The notes beneath the pieces are model-generated. The model made no database searches. It had not been told where the DNA came from and saw nothing but the letters and a program-made list of their open reading frames with translations. Both the position numbers and the translations under genes were made by a program. This document shows positions 37,131 to 49,143 of a stretch of DNA of 64,000 nucleotides, piece by piece. Every line of letters begins with the position of its first letter. Positions within the stretch are counted from its first letter, which is position 1. The stretch comes from Taenia hydatigena (Eukaryota > Platyhelminthes > Cestoda > Cyclophyllidea > Taeniidae). The DNA is taken from NCBI GenBank assembly GCA_036345935.2, contig JADWOT020001789.1, positions 93,001 through 157,000 of the forward strand, in the 5' to 3' direction.

Positions 37131-38400
37131 TGGTGCAATCCAAGCTAGGCTATGCTAAACTAAGGCTTGGTTTTAGACACAATAAGGTTTATTCAGATCT
37201 AGTCTATCCTGTGCCAGTCTGATCTGGATCATGCATGTTTGCGTTCCTTAATCATATCACAGTCAAAAGTGAGACTAGTGAAGAGATGAAGGAGACTTAC
37301 TAAGAAGGCGCTGGTGGACGATAAGGTAGGAGGCGTAGGAAGGATGGAAGAATTAATTTTGCATTCGAAGAAGAAGGAGGTGAGCGAAGCGTAAGGAAGA
37401 TATAGAGGCGAGACGTTGTAGTGGCACTAGAGTGGAAATGTAGGGAGTGCTCCCTCCTTCTTCTTTGGTTGAGTTGAATGCATGAAGCACGCACGGTGGG
37501 ACATAATGCAAGATGCAATACATGGGGCTTATTAAGAGTGGTAGGAGAGGAAGAGACACTAGCATAAGATACGTTGTAGTGCGGCATTGAAAAGAATAAG
37601 TAGACAAGAGGGCTACACTTCACCCATTTCGCAGACCTCATCAAACAAAGTTCTTACGTGTGTACCCTAATCCCCAATATCTACGGAAAAGAAAGGGAGA
37701 GCCCCAATCGACATGGCATAGAGACGTGCCCAGTCGATTAAGCGAACCAAAATAGTATTTGGATTGAATTGAATGGTAGTGCATAAGGCACCTCTGAGGG
37801 TGAGGCGTGCACGACGGACAGGATAGTCTTTCTAACCACTCTTTTCCTATTTTACCCGAGGCTGTCATGACTTAGCCGGTGTGGCCAGTCTTGTCTGTTT
37901 TGATCCATTTAACTCAAGCCTAGTTATGTAAACCGTATCACAGTGCTTCCCAAGTAAGACATGAATATTGGGCACATTTTTGTACGTCAGTGGGTCCCCT
38001 GGTGCAGCTGCTTATTTAATGATTGTAGACGCACGAAAGAAACGTGAAAAGTAGGCATAGCAAAGTAAGCGCAGTGCACGGCAGGAAACGATTTGGGGCT
38101 AAATGACTTATCCTTACAGAAGAAAGAGGCATTTCTGATTCACATCTCTAAGACTATTCTTAGACAAATCGATGCCTTGCTCTACGTAGGTTGATAGCAG
38201 TAGAAATAATTTTTCCGTGGAAGCAAAATAACTGAATGTTTAGCTAAAAGAGGCATTTGATTGATTAGAATAGAGGTAAAAGGACGTGAAGCCGTGGAAT
38301 TGGAATGAGGAAGGGATAAAGATTGGGGATGGACATCGCAAGAAGTGCTAGCACAGTGGTGTTGTGCAGCATGCCTTATTTTTTATTCTCTTCCATCCAG
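37130..38400 (-). repeat. Block S, copy S3 (partial, inverted)
   Basis: The reverse complement matches S1 about 9400-10300 and S2 about 57400-58370. Landmarks are AATAAGCAGCTGCACCAG, GGCTAAGTCATGACAG, CTCTAGTGCCACTACAACG, TGACTGTGATATGATTAA and ATCCAGATCAGACTGGCAC. The far edge, past about 38200, fades gradually. There are no terminal repeats. Confidence 0.65.
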
Positions 38401-40205
38401 TCATGAGTCGATTACCATGTCCACGCATCTAGCCATGTTATTTATTAAAATATAAAGGAACTAACTTCATGGAAGCTACTCAAATTTGTTATAAACGCCA
38501 CGCTCGATGAGGAAAACCATATGTTTCCCTAGTCATTCGATTGCACTGGACATTGGATTTGACAAGATTGAATGGCGCACGCGAATTAAGTATAAAGGAG
38601 AAAGGCGAATCTAACACAGAAACAGGAGTAAAGGGGTCGATAGCATAACTTACTCTAATTTTTCCGTTTCGGCCCCCTAACGTTTCTGGGACACGGAGTG
38701 GGAAATTCGGAGTGGCAAATAGATCGAGATGGAGGTGATGGTAGCGGAGGATAAAAGAAGACCTGAGGCAAGAGAATAACGAATCAGGAGGAAAGTCACT
38801 GACGGGCAGCTGAATGGTAGAAACGATAGCGTGAAGCAGAATGAATAATAGAAGACGATACAAGGCGTAGAAGAGCATCTGTGACTAATTGTTGTGTGAT
38901 TGGCCTCTTCGAAGCTGACACTTGTGAATCGACTAGTAGCTTGTATCGTGTGGTGTCTCTTAATGTCATCTGGTGTCAGCTTTGGACAGCATCCCTCATA
39001 GTTGGTTTTGTGCTTTTCTACCTTGGCCAAATTTTGTGCATCATTGTGCATGCAAACGAGGCGAAAGAGAAAGGGAAGGATCATCGATGCCAATGTACTT
39101 TGAATTGAGTGCGCTGCCCAGGCAAGACTGCTTTGTTTCTGATAAATCCCTTTGGAAGGACACCTTTCGGACATTTAAGGACAGTGAGGGCAATGCAAGG
39201 TATGAATTAAGCAAAGAAATCGGCGCCTCACTCCTGACGATTGCAATGGAGCTTTAAGAGGAGCATTTTTAGGTCAGTTTTTAATTTGCGTTAGAGCGTA
39301 TATTAGCATTGACCGTACCTCTCCGGCGAAGAGAAAGCAACACGCTAAAAGGGACGATAGAACAGTTGGGCGAGAGGCGAAGACGGGACGTTTACAGAAG
39401 AGAAGTGGAGAAAGGGATTGAGAATGATTATTGTTGGACGTCTCAGCATAGGACCGTGGCACTGCCTTCCTTATTCTCGTCTCCCATTTTTCTATATGCG
39501 TATGAGTCTGTTTTATTTGCCTATTTATCTAATCATGAATTCGAGTGAAGTATGAAGTGATCGACTTTGTTGAAGGAGTCTGAGTTTCTATCAAAAATTA
39601 CACTCGGATATAAACTAGGATATCAGTCGCGACAATGCAAAAACGACGCACGCGAATAAAGGAGAGAACAAAAGGTAAATACTTTAACCTTAATTTCTGC
39701 AATTTCTTTTTCCATTGGCCCTCTGGCTTCCTTAAAATAGAAGAGTGGAGGTTATGAGAACTACAGACGAGATAAATATTGAGAGAGAGACAGTGGAGGT
39801 GGTTGATGAGAAGTAGACCGAAGGTAACTGCACTTTGACCGCGCATCACTTCCATTAGCAACTGGCAGATCTACTCTTCTGCAAATCTTTATTCTTTCAC
39901 GCAAGTGAATGCCTTTTACTACTCTGCTTGCAAGTCCATTTAAACCAATTCCTCACTCAGCTGTACAAATATCTACTTTATTGTCTGTCTTGCGTAGGGA
40001 TGGCCGCTAAGCATGATTTTATTTGTGCCGACATTGTATCCCAAAAATTAGCAGCGACGAGGTGTAAGATGCTAGAGGATTGCATGACATGGAGGGAACA
40101 TGGATGGGATGGTTGACATTCTTTTAACATCTTTGCGAAACACAAAGCTTGAAACACTTAACATAAAGTAGAGCAAATGCACGCATGGCAATCTATCTTA
40201 ACGTC
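38400..40205. other. Mostly unassigned; includes inverted copy of 28770-29110
   Basis: Positions 38780-39140 are the inverted partner of 28770-29110. A minus-strand frame of 165 codons (38677-39174) runs through this partner, but the frame is not kept in the other copy, so I do not call it a gene. The rest shows nothing supportable. Confidence 0.45.
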
Positions 40206-40987
40206 TACTTGGCTCAAGCAAAGGTCCAAAACGTCATTCATACCAAGTTGCGTTCAATGTTTACCAGAGCTTTCCTTTTGTTATGCACAATGGTCAGACA
40301 CTTTAAACATTGTAAGGTAGCATGGATGATTGGAGTAAGAAGGGATGATCAAGCACCTATTGGATTGAAAAATAGAGGTGAACAAAAAAGTGCATGTTCA
40401 GGGTAACACACGTGTGCATGAAGTGCTCGATTTGGTCCCTACGTTTCAGCTCCTTACCTCTATTTTCCCATTTTAGTGCAACGAGAACGTCTTGCACCTC
40501 TGGATCCCTCACGCACCTCTCACCTTCACTTCCTTTGAACTTAGCATCGATTCTCTTTTATCTCATCTTTTCTCAGCGCCCTCTTCATTGGCCTTGATCG
40601 GCTAGAAGGACAAGTTTTAAGATGATAATGAGATGAAATGCGTCTTCACACCTACATGCACAAACACATAAGCGCACACACATTCCTACCTTTTCGTGAG
40701 ACCTCAATCAAGGTGACATTCCACACTTGAAAAATAGGCAGACAGGCGTAAATATTTATAGAAAACGAAGCAGACGGTCTAGAGTGGAAAGCACACAGTC
40801 TTACCCGTTATTGTAGAGCAGCAGATAAAGGGCTTTTTTACAACGGGAAAAAGCACTGAGCAGTGAGATATGCAGGTAAAAATTCGTTAAGCACACAAAT
40901 TACGAAGTGAGAAGTAATAAATAACAATCCCATTTTTGCTTTCGAAAGGATCGGTGAAAAGGGAATGAAAGTAGGCGACTAAATCAA
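40205..40987 (-). repeat. Block S, copy S4 (partial, inverted)
   Basis: The reverse complement matches S1 about 10420-11110. Landmarks are GCTCTACAATAACGGGTAAG, GTAGGAATGTGTGTGCGC, GAGGGATCCAGAGG, ACCAAATCGAGCACTTCATG, AATAGGTGCTTGATCATCC and CATAACAAAAGG. It abuts the LTR fragment at 40988. In copy A the stretch after block R leads to the beginning of S1, so copy C has lost, or never had, about 4 kb of S here. Confidence 0.65.
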
Positions 40988-41086
40988 GGCTGGCATGGCC
41001 CGGAGGCCAACCTACGCAGCGAGGGCAATATGGGCACCTCTGTGACTCTGACCGAAACCGGTAGCTCACACAAACAAAGTACTTCA
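40988..41086 (-). mobile_element. Truncated LTR of the same family
   Basis: These 99 bp match the half of the LTR that carries GGCATGGCCCGGAGGCCA, the GAGGGCAATATGG stretch and the AAAGTACTTCA end (TGTAGTACTTT read in reverse, with one change). The other half, including the TATA-like tract, is missing. It lies exactly between block R copy C and S4. Copy A has no LTR at the equivalent point (6247), so this is an independent insertion, later truncated. Confidence 0.8.
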
Positions 41087-41144
41087 ACTAGACCATACAG
41101 CATCCCCTTTGGTATGGCAATTCTTCCCTTAAAATTAACAAGGA

Positions 41145-41357
41145 ATGAACTTCGAATCTAATAATGCTCTTAGTTATTTCTTCACTATACTTGTTTTATT
41201 CGAATGCATGCCACAATCCAATGTTATTATGGAACGGTACATGAGTGTTGGCATTTCATTCATGGACTGTTGCTGCAAAGCAATTTGCTATCCATGCAAC
41301 TTGTCGTGTGGAAGGGACAGGAGAATCAGGAAAACAGACATCATTATTCAGGGCTAG
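41145..41357 (+). pseudogene. Exon-like frame, block R copy C
   Basis: A plus-strand frame of 70 codons aligns with 6147-6005 (minus) in copy A. The shared skeleton is IM.R.MSV, CC.K.ICYP and NLSC..DRR. Its orientation agrees with the other exon-like frames of copy C. The family is not recognised and no splice sites are assigned. Confidence 0.3.
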
Positions 41358-42224
41358 GCTCCTTCCATGACTTCGTCACGTCCTCTGAGTGGATTCACGT
41401 TACTTCTCAAGGCTTTCAGTTGCAAATGCTAATAAATTTATTCTAAGGGGAATATCGTAGAAGCATGTAGCAGGTTTGTGCGCGATGGCGATGCCACAAT
41501 TTATTAGGTTGGGTCAGATTTGGCTCATCAGTTACGAGACGTCGACAAGTGTAAGCGGTTACACTGTTTGCGGGACTTTGTAGATGGGTGGGTGAGTGGG
41601 TAGGTACGCGGCAAAGTCATCGTCTGGAAGGTGATTTTTCCTCTTAATCACCCTTCTTTCTCACATCGCTTACGACTAGTTGTTAAAGAAGTAATAGTTG
41701 GTTTGGCAACGGTAAGGAAACGGGTGCTCTCCCTCCTTACCTTCCATCACTTTACTTTGAGGAACTTGCTCACGACTCGCCAATGACTGCGTCTTCTTAT
41801 GAAATACCATCATCATCTTGTTGATAACGTGGCAGGGTGCTTTAATTAGCAAATCAAATGCAGACGGATACCCCTTTTCTCCTTCTTATTCTCCTCGCCC
41901 CCTTTATTCGGACTGTCTTCAACCCTCCTGCTACCCTAGCCAGTGTCCGATCCAATATCCACCTCGATGTGTAACTCCTACTCAGCGCCAATTCAGTAGC
42001 AATCACATTCCACTTCCATAACATTCTAACAGAAGAGTATGAGCAGGTGGACATCGGATGGGATAAGGGAGTTGCAACGGCAATCGCCCTCCTTCTCCTC
42101 CTAGACCCTCTTTAGAAACGTACTAATGAAGCATTTACACCACTAGTTACCACTGTCAGGACTGTGTTGTTATGGAGCACACGCTGTTCGTAAATTTAAG
42201 CCTTACCTTCCTGTACTGGGGTTG

Positions 42225-42480
42225 TGCTGATGGCGGTTTGGGTAGGCGAGCATGCGTGCATGCAGACATTTTCCTCCCATTCATCTTGAAAGTAAGGAGG
42301 CTTCTCGTGCTGCCTCAGTGTGCTGAAAAGGTAATACTAAAGCATTTATTGTGATGAAGAGGGTAAGGGAACGCGATGCGCGCATTGCGCTACTCTTACA
42401 AGAATGCCTTCAAATGCCGTTTCGTTGCTTTCTCTACATACAATGTTTCTCTGTTAGCGAGCTCTGTACGGTCAATAGCA
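42225..42480 (+). repeat. Direct repeat, left member
   Basis: This ~256 bp segment recurs at 43127-43381. Shared landmarks are AGGCGAGCATGC, TGCAGACATTT, CCTCCCATTCATCTTGA, GTGTGCTGAAAAGGTA, TTATTGTGATGAAGAGGGTA and AATGTTTCTCTGTTAGC. Copy A has only one such segment (about 4600-4960, inverted), so the duplication arose in the copy C lineage. Confidence 0.85.
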
Positions 42481-43126
42481 TATGCTAGTGCATAAGTGAT
42501 TGTTTTCCCAGCCTTATTTGCACTTCCTCCCTGAAATGTTGCAGTGATAAAGCCTTACTCAAAGGCCTATAAATAAATGGAACGAATTTTACCAGTCAAA
42601 CCTGTGTCGTGCTAAGGACGGCTGCAATTGTATTCGACTACTCACTTCGTAGTGTGCATTCATTCCTCTCATTTAGCTGAAAACCCTTTAAACTATTACC
42701 TTATGCTAGAACATAAAGCGGCCATATTCGAACGACCATTGTATGCTGTTGTATGCTGATGGCACAGCAGAACATGTGCGCTGAATGTGCAATTGCAAAT
42801 ACAGAAAGGATGCAATTACCAGTGACTAGGCATGAAATGTTTGAGTGCCATAAGGATTGTGTGCTCGTGTAAGATTATTTGCTTCCGCTGCCAGCTCGTC
42901 CCAGCATATCGTCTTTATTTTACTTCTCAATTCGCACCAGGCATCCTCATTGTTGCAGTTCTTCTACTTATTGACTTTCTCTGCCCTTCTCAGCTTCAAA
43001 CCACTTCGCCCATATTAGTCCTTCTGTTTTGATTTCTCCTTCACTTGACACTCCCTTATAGTACGGTGACGAAGTGTATCCATACAGACCTCTAGTACAC
43101 TTAAGTGAAGAAGCTGCACAATTGCC

Positions 43127-43381
43127 ACCACAGCGGTTTGAGTAGGCGAGCATGCATACATGCAGACATTTGCCTCCCATTCATCTTGATAGTAAGGTTG
43201 CTCCTCTTGCTGCCGCAGTGTGCTGAAAAGGTATCACTACCGTAATTATTGTGATGAAGAGGGTAGAGGTATCGCGATGCACGCACCAAGCTACGCTTAC
43301 GAGAATGCCTTCAAAGGCTGTTTCGTATGCTTCTCTATATACAATGTTTCTCTGTTAGCAAGCTCTGTACGGTCAATGGCA
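43127..43381 (+). repeat. Direct repeat, right member
   Basis: The second member of the pair described at 42225-42480, about 900 bp away. The sequence between them includes a pyrimidine-rich piece near 42960-43075 that resembles parts of the S family. Confidence 0.85.
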
Positions 43382-43585
43382 ATTCATCCCGCTTCGACTC
43401 TTGAGCCTAATCAAGATGCGAACAATGCATCCGTCCTCCTCCCCACAGACCTTCACTCAAATGGACGTCAAGCCTTCACTTTACTTCTAAAGATCAGGCA
43501 CCATCTAGAGCGTCGCCGTCGTAGTAGTCGTTGATGGCCACTGAGGAAATGACAAGGACACAGATTGCTTATGAATGAAGGCATA

Positions 43586-43663
43586 CCTCCTCCTCCTCCT
43601 CCTCCTCCTCCTCCTCCTCCTCCTCCTCCTCCTCCTCCTCCTCCTCCTCCTCCTCCTCCTCCT
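43586..43663 (+). repeat. (CCT)n microsatellite, about 26 units
   Basis: A pure CCT tract of 78 bp is followed by CTTT and a further short CCTCCTCCTCCT run. On the minus strand it encodes a spurious polyglycine. Copy A at the equivalent place (about 4410-4445) has only a short, mixed AGAGGAAAAGG tract, so the repeat expanded after the duplication. The opposite strand is (AGG)n, which can form G-quadruplex or triplex DNA. Confidence 0.95.
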
Positions 43664-45751
43664 TTCCTCCTCCTCCTCTTCCTTATCTTCCAGTGTAGTT
43701 TACAGTCACCCAGTTTGGTAGCAGTTTCCAACACTCCCCATTAGATGTGCCCACACTTACAAACATTGCACTTCACAAAAGGCATGGTCTAATCTCAGTC
43801 TCCCAAATGCACGCGAGTGTCACTGCAATCTTGAGGATACGCATACACGCATTTTGAGGCAGACAAGGCTATAATCCTAGCTCTCTTTAATTTCAAATGC
43901 CATTTAAATTCCGCTGCACTGGTAACGACTTTGCGATGGCATTGAGGATACTTAGCCAAATTAATTTACGCAACTAAACTAAGCACCGAATAACCAATAC
44001 GCAAAATATTTAACTTGCCAGAAGAGAATATTGTTTAGACTTTGTGTTTATTTGATACATCTATTGCCCCTGTAGGGTATTGTCTGCATATTTGAGGAGG
44101 AGGTCTGGAACCCTGCATTTGTCCTCTGCAATATTTTAGAACTCTGCTCAGCGCTTATCACTGCATTACATGGCCTCTTGATCGACCACCAACCCAATCT
44201 GAGGACCTCGTTATCGCGTCATTATGTGTGGTATCCTTCCAAGGCAAGTGGTTTCGATGCAATCCTTGTTTGGATTCACACCTACGTCAATACTTCTATG
44301 CTGTCCGGTCTTTTTTAAATTTTCTATGTAAGCTTGAATTTGCGCTTCGGTTTGTACACTTCGACCCAGTTACTTCACATCTTCCTTCTGTTAATAATAA
44401 AATGTCTGGAAGGTTAATGGATGTCCAACGGCGTTGCGGATGCTGTGCTCATCACTTGTCTGCGTATCAGACCTCAGGTGACAGAGTTATCTAAGTTCCT
44501 GTTATAAGTCATAAATCTATTGAATTAAATCAAAGCTACAATAAATAATAAAAAAAGTACACTACAGTCGGCTTTATAAATCAACTTAGTTGCAGATATC
44601 AAACGTGATAACAGTTAGGATACATAAGTAAACAGTGAAAACGGGCATTACATTGTTAATCAGATTGCACACACAAGTTTGTGGTTCTTTAAACGTTATT
44701 TTAGGGCGTTGTTATTTCAAGGTTTTGTTGCTAGTTTTCCTACTAACGCCTGATGCAAAAATTTTGCCAAAATTTTTATTTTTCTGGATTTACTGCTAAA
44801 AGTGAAAAATTAAGCATTTGTAACAACTTCATGCTTTTAAAAATACATAAGAACTAGAATTCTAATTGTTTTATCGAATGAGGACAAAGTGATTGGCTAG
44901 CTTTGCACGTGAATCACATAAGTGGTGTGCATCTTAGTGGCCGTTACTTTCGGTTATTGGGGCTTGATCTGCTCGAACAAGTTGGAAATCTGGTAAGTAT
45001 TTGGCACCTTTTTATTGGTTTTAGTTTTTATTTGTTATCAGGCTTTTTGTACGTTAATTGGCTTCCTTTATACGTCTACCTGCTGGAGTAAACGTGAAGA
45101 CTTCATAATGTGACTGTTAAGATGTTTTGCTTTCCAACTGCAAGGTCTAATTAGGTTGATTTCTTGCTGTACAATACTTTATGTGGTAAGTTAAGATTGC
45201 TTTGGCAATTCGCTAATTTGTTTGCTCCTTAATGACTGGACTTTGATTAATGAGTCGTAATTTTGTTGAGAAGGGTTGTAACCTTACCAAGGGCTTGGCA
45301 TCTACCCATTATTTTTGCTTATAATTATTCGCCATATTTTTCACTGCATTCGCTGGGTTGAACATTGAAGCTGTCGTCAAAAACTTTTGTTTTGCGAAGA
45401 ATGGAGGCATTATGAGGCGGCAATGAATTTCGAATCTCGCCTCACCTATCGCTTCACACGCCCCTCCGATAAGATTCGATTGCAGTTAATGAGTGGTAGC
45501 TGTCCCTTCTGTTCAGCAGTGGACTCGATGTACGTTCTTATTTCGGTTGGAAGCATGCTTAGTCATTTATTCGTAGATCCTTTTACATTTTATGTGTGGT
45601 AAAAGGTGCATTACTTTCATCACTATGATATCCGTGGAGGAAGGAGCTTTTACGTCACTGCACAGCCTGTACTTCGTGGCACTCCCAAACGCTTGTATGT
45701 TAAGTTGTTTTCTCCTATCAGTGGTTATGTTTTAAGGTGTTAACTTTGCAG

Positions 45752-46111
45752 CGCATTGGATATTCACACATCGGCTCCTCCATTGTTTACCTTTACCCTT
45801 TTTGGATGCTACAAAGTTACTATGGTGATGGCGGTGGTGGTGGTGATGAGGTAACATTCGATGAGTCTGTGGAGTGGTAGGCAATACGAGTTCGTGAAGT
45901 CATTGGCAGAGGCGTCTTTGTCTCGGTTGTGCAATGTGGGTTTCGGGATGGACGTTGGCGGTGTGTGTTGGATGGTATAGCGGTGGGTGTGACCTTTTGT
46001 GCAGTTGGGCACGAGCATTGGGTGAGAAGGGCATGTTCACAAGCTCAGCAGACTAACTGGAGTGTAGCACTGACGGATTGGGGGGAGGGGGTGGGCTTAT
46101 TGTCACATTAA
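45752..46111 (+). pseudogene. Exon-like stretch with acceptor, block Q copy C
   Basis: The acceptor TTAACTTTGCAG ends at 45751, as at 1283 in copy A. The first frame opens IGYSHIGSSIVY, then shifts. A later frame (45929-46111) is open but not the one kept in copy A. The GGT repeat at 45829-45843 lies inside it. This is a more damaged version of 1282-1070. Confidence 0.3.
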
Positions 46112-46576
46112 TGAGTTGCGCTGGTGATTGTGTCAACACTGAAAAGGTGGGGAGGAAGAGAAGGAGAAGCGTCTCGGAGGTTTTTTTCATACCTACTATA
46201 GGTGGGTGCATGTGTGTATAGGACTCTTTTTTGTTAATGAGGTTCGTGAGAGAAAATTTGAAGAGTTTCGGTTGGTTGTTGGATGGCAACACTTTTTCGT
46301 GTTCGTTTGCTGTGCTGAACAGTGGGGTGATGGGATTGATTGAAGTAGGTAGGTAGGTGGAGGATTATTTAAATAGGGAGGGAGTGATGTTGTGGTGAAT
46401 GGGCCTCATTTGGTGGGAGGGAAGGTGGGGAGGAGAACTTACCAAGCACTTACCAAGCACTTGACTTTACATGGTGCCAAAGTGATTGCGGGTCCAAAGT
46501 ACGACGAAAGGGAATTTTTACTTCTTCCTGAACCTTATTATGTGATAGGCATGGGGACTTAAGTAAGCAGCACTCG

Positions 46577-47079
46577 ATGTCAATTTTGTGCGCCCAACTC
46601 GTCAGTACAGTGTTTGTTTGTTGTAATAGTCGGCTTCTGACTAACACTGGCTGCCTCGCCGCTATTGTCCGCAACGCTGGCTACGTGGCACTTCTCAACG
46701 TCACGGACTCATTAAGCTGCCTGTTAACAATAACACATCGTTGTTGTCGGCGGTGGCAATAATGGCAAGGAGGAATGTGGACGTAGAAGCCGATCAATGG
46801 GAAGCCACTGAGACTGCACCGAGGGCCTTTGAACTCATCCTTGTCGGCAGCGACAGCTGTGGCGTTAAAGCATTTATTAGAGGAGCAACGAATGCGGTTG
46901 AGAAATCCCCTGCTCTTCCTCCTCAGTGTGGACTATTCCTTCACGCAGGGCATAAGCAGGCAGGCAGCGGCGCGGCTGTGTGCTTGGAGGAGGGTCTCAG
47001 CATCATGGAAGACTGGATGCGGCGTGTGTGGGTGCCGGGCATGCAGTTGAAAGGGACAGGAGAGGAGGACGTTACCTTG
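46577..47079 (+). pseudogene. Exon relic with splice donor, block Q copy C
   Basis: The first part (46577-46762) is open with VFVCCNSRLLTNTGC and IVRNAGYVALLN. The second (46741-47121) opens with VDVEADQWEATET, CGVKAFIRGA, QCGLFLHAGHKQ and AVCLEEG. It reaches a CCTTG|GTAAGT donor at 47079/47080, the same site as in copy B. Relative to A and B, copy C has a small deletion near 46705-46725 and lacks two bases near 46736, so the two halves lie in different frames upstream of the join. About 180 codons of related frame across three copies is the best coding evidence in block Q. The family is not recognised. Confidence 0.42.
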
Positions 47080-48823
47080 GTAAGTACTCCCCCATGGGAC
47101 AGTGTGTGTTGCACAAGTTGAGTGAGATCTAATCATAGGTTTACAATCACACCACTTTTGCTTGTTCTTTAGGCATTTTTTCCAGTCTAAGGTAGTAGCC
47201 AGGTTTTAAGACCTTTAACAGTAACAACAACAACGGTATGGTGTGAGGTGAAGCCGATGTGAGGTGATATTACTATGAGCCTTCATACGATGCATTGGTT
47301 TTTCATGATGTCCACAAGTGTGAGCGTTAACTGGGATGAGTTGTTGTTGGAGTGTGGTTGTTAATTTGCACGGGGAGCAGGGGAGGAGGCGAAGATGCCC
47401 CACGATTTAATGCGTACTTGCTTCCGCCCATTGCAACATTTACAGCTCATGCCGTATAGAAACGTTCTAACCACTACCAATTGCTTTGTCCACGCCGCAC
47501 TGCTAGGCTTATAGCCATCAATCGCTTAATATTGCATCTGTGACTCTGCAAAGGTGGGCCATTGATCGGATGTGAAAATGAAGTGTGAACTTTAATGACT
47601 GGAAGAAGGGCATTCAATAAGGGCAGTACTAAAGACGAGGGATTCGTGCGATACTTTTATTGTCGAAATGGAGCTTTGAGAGATGAAGAGGCAGCCATCG
47701 CACACCTAGAAATGAAGGTTTCGTCAGAATTCCTCGGAGGCGAAACGGAAGATAGTAGCCCGAGTAACCAAACTGCAATGAAGCTTGCTAGCTCTGACCT
47801 TTTCGATCAAAGGAGGATAGCACTTCAGTTCTCACATTTGGTGCATAATGTTCTGACACCCTTTTTTAGGATAAATGCGGTCAATTTTGCATGACGTATA
47901 ATGCTTTCTGTGATGGGATGCAATTTTTTTAAATAATCAATTTCCGAGGCTGAACCGCATTTGCCCTCGCTGTCCATTGTTTAATAATTACGACAGAGGC
48001 CACTCTTTCACTACCCGTAAGGGCTGCATCGATGCCCTGTCATCTAAGTTAATAGGTTTGTAACAGATTGTAATAGTATGCAGTTTTTCGTAGCTGTATA
48101 TCAATTTTCGAAGATGAATTGCATTCAGTTTTCATACACTCGCAAAGATAAATTTTAGTATTTGTTCTAAGGCCAAGCTTGATTGTGATTTTTGGATAAT
48201 TCCAAGAATTCTTAAAATTAAATGCTATTTGCCAGACAGTGGTTCTTCAATTTTCACAGTTTTAATGTCACCGGTCGTCTTTACTATATCATCTGCCGAT
48301 TTGGCGGGTGCGTCGCCTGTTTTGGTTGCGGTCGGATAAGTTCTGTTAGTTCATGAAGGAAAGAAACTGTTTTATTTTAGGCTTTGCATCTAACGCGCTG
48401 CAAGGAATCGCTGAAAAAGGTCGGATTTGAAGTATGACTTCTCTCATGCTCTCTACTTCAGCCTAGAAGTTGGTGTAATTTGTGCTGTGCCTCAATGAAT
48501 TCGTTGTGTATCCTTTTCCCGAAGTCTATTCACAAATGCAATGTGACAGCCACATTTCCCAACTTGTTACAGCAACCGTGCCAGTGGAATTTGTCGTGCT
48601 CATTGAATGCAGATATAGCACCTGTGCCCTCCCTTCTTATCCACTGACGAACTGAACGTCGCCTCCTGTGACTTCAGCAGACACAATCGGAACAAGCCTA
48701 AGCCATGGCCGTAAAGACTGCTGCGACTGAGGCATCAACGTGCAGTTTCTCCATCGGCGCACTGCGTATCAGTCCACCGCATTTAATGACATTGTTTCTT
48801 TAAGTCTCAGTTTGTTCCTGCAG

Positions 48824-49025
48824 ATTTGAGGATGTTCCTTGGATGGAGCATTTGGTGACGCAGGTGATGGGTGGATGCAAACCTCGAACTTTACCGCGCA
48901 AAGTGGGGCAGACTGAACAAATGGAGCAACACATTGGCTATGTTTCCTTTGAGTCTGCAAATGACAAGTATTTCGTTGAGGCTGTGCCGCTGCTGAAGGG
49001 CGTTTCGGCAGTCAGCGCTCACTGA
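48824..49025 (+). pseudogene. Exon relic with splice acceptor, block P copy C
   Basis: The acceptor TTTGTTCCTGCAG ends at 48823, preceded by a TTTCTTTAAGTCTCAG tract. The frame then reads FEDVPWMEHLVTQVMGGCK, LPRKVGQ and KYFVEAVPLL before a TGA at 49023-49025. Copy B has the same acceptor, frame and stop. About 115 bp upstream, at 48704, a GCCATGG start context opens a frame (MAVKTAATEASTCS) that copy B has lost. Family unknown. Confidence 0.42.
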
Positions 49026-49143
49026 TGGGATTTTGTCGAAGTTGTTGGAAGTCTGCAACGAAGTAGGGTGCAAGCGATGTCGTGCCACGTCATTGAGTGT
49101 GCTAATTGTGGATGCATGAAGAAAGTGACTTACCGATTAATAG

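Larger units (their letters stand above)
41087..44470 (-). repeat. Block R, copy C (inverted)
   Basis: The inverted partner of 3060-6250. It lacks the three LTRs of copy A. It contains two additions absent from copy A: an extra direct duplication (42225-42480 and 43127-43381) and a long CCT repeat at 43586-43663. No intact gene is present. Confidence 0.8.
44470..47080 (-). repeat. Block Q, copy C (inverted)
   Basis: The inverted partner of 1-3060 and 26059-28790. For example, reverse-complemented 44880-45010 pairs with 28245-28390, 45740-45760 with 1275-1290, and 46345-46360 with the ACCTACCT run of copy A. Copy C has lost part of the segment equivalent to 1380-1620 and has a GGT expansion at 45829-45843. 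Confidence 0.78.

Noticed and set aside
38677..39174. Minus-strand frame of 165 codons with a lysine- and histidine-rich start.
   Set aside because: The paralogous segment at 28770-29110 does not keep the frame, and the second half is pyrimidine-rich repeat sequence.
43468..43734. Minus-strand protein with a long polyglycine run.
   Set aside because: The glycines are the translation of the CCT microsatellite. The flanks have no motif and the frame is absent from copy A.
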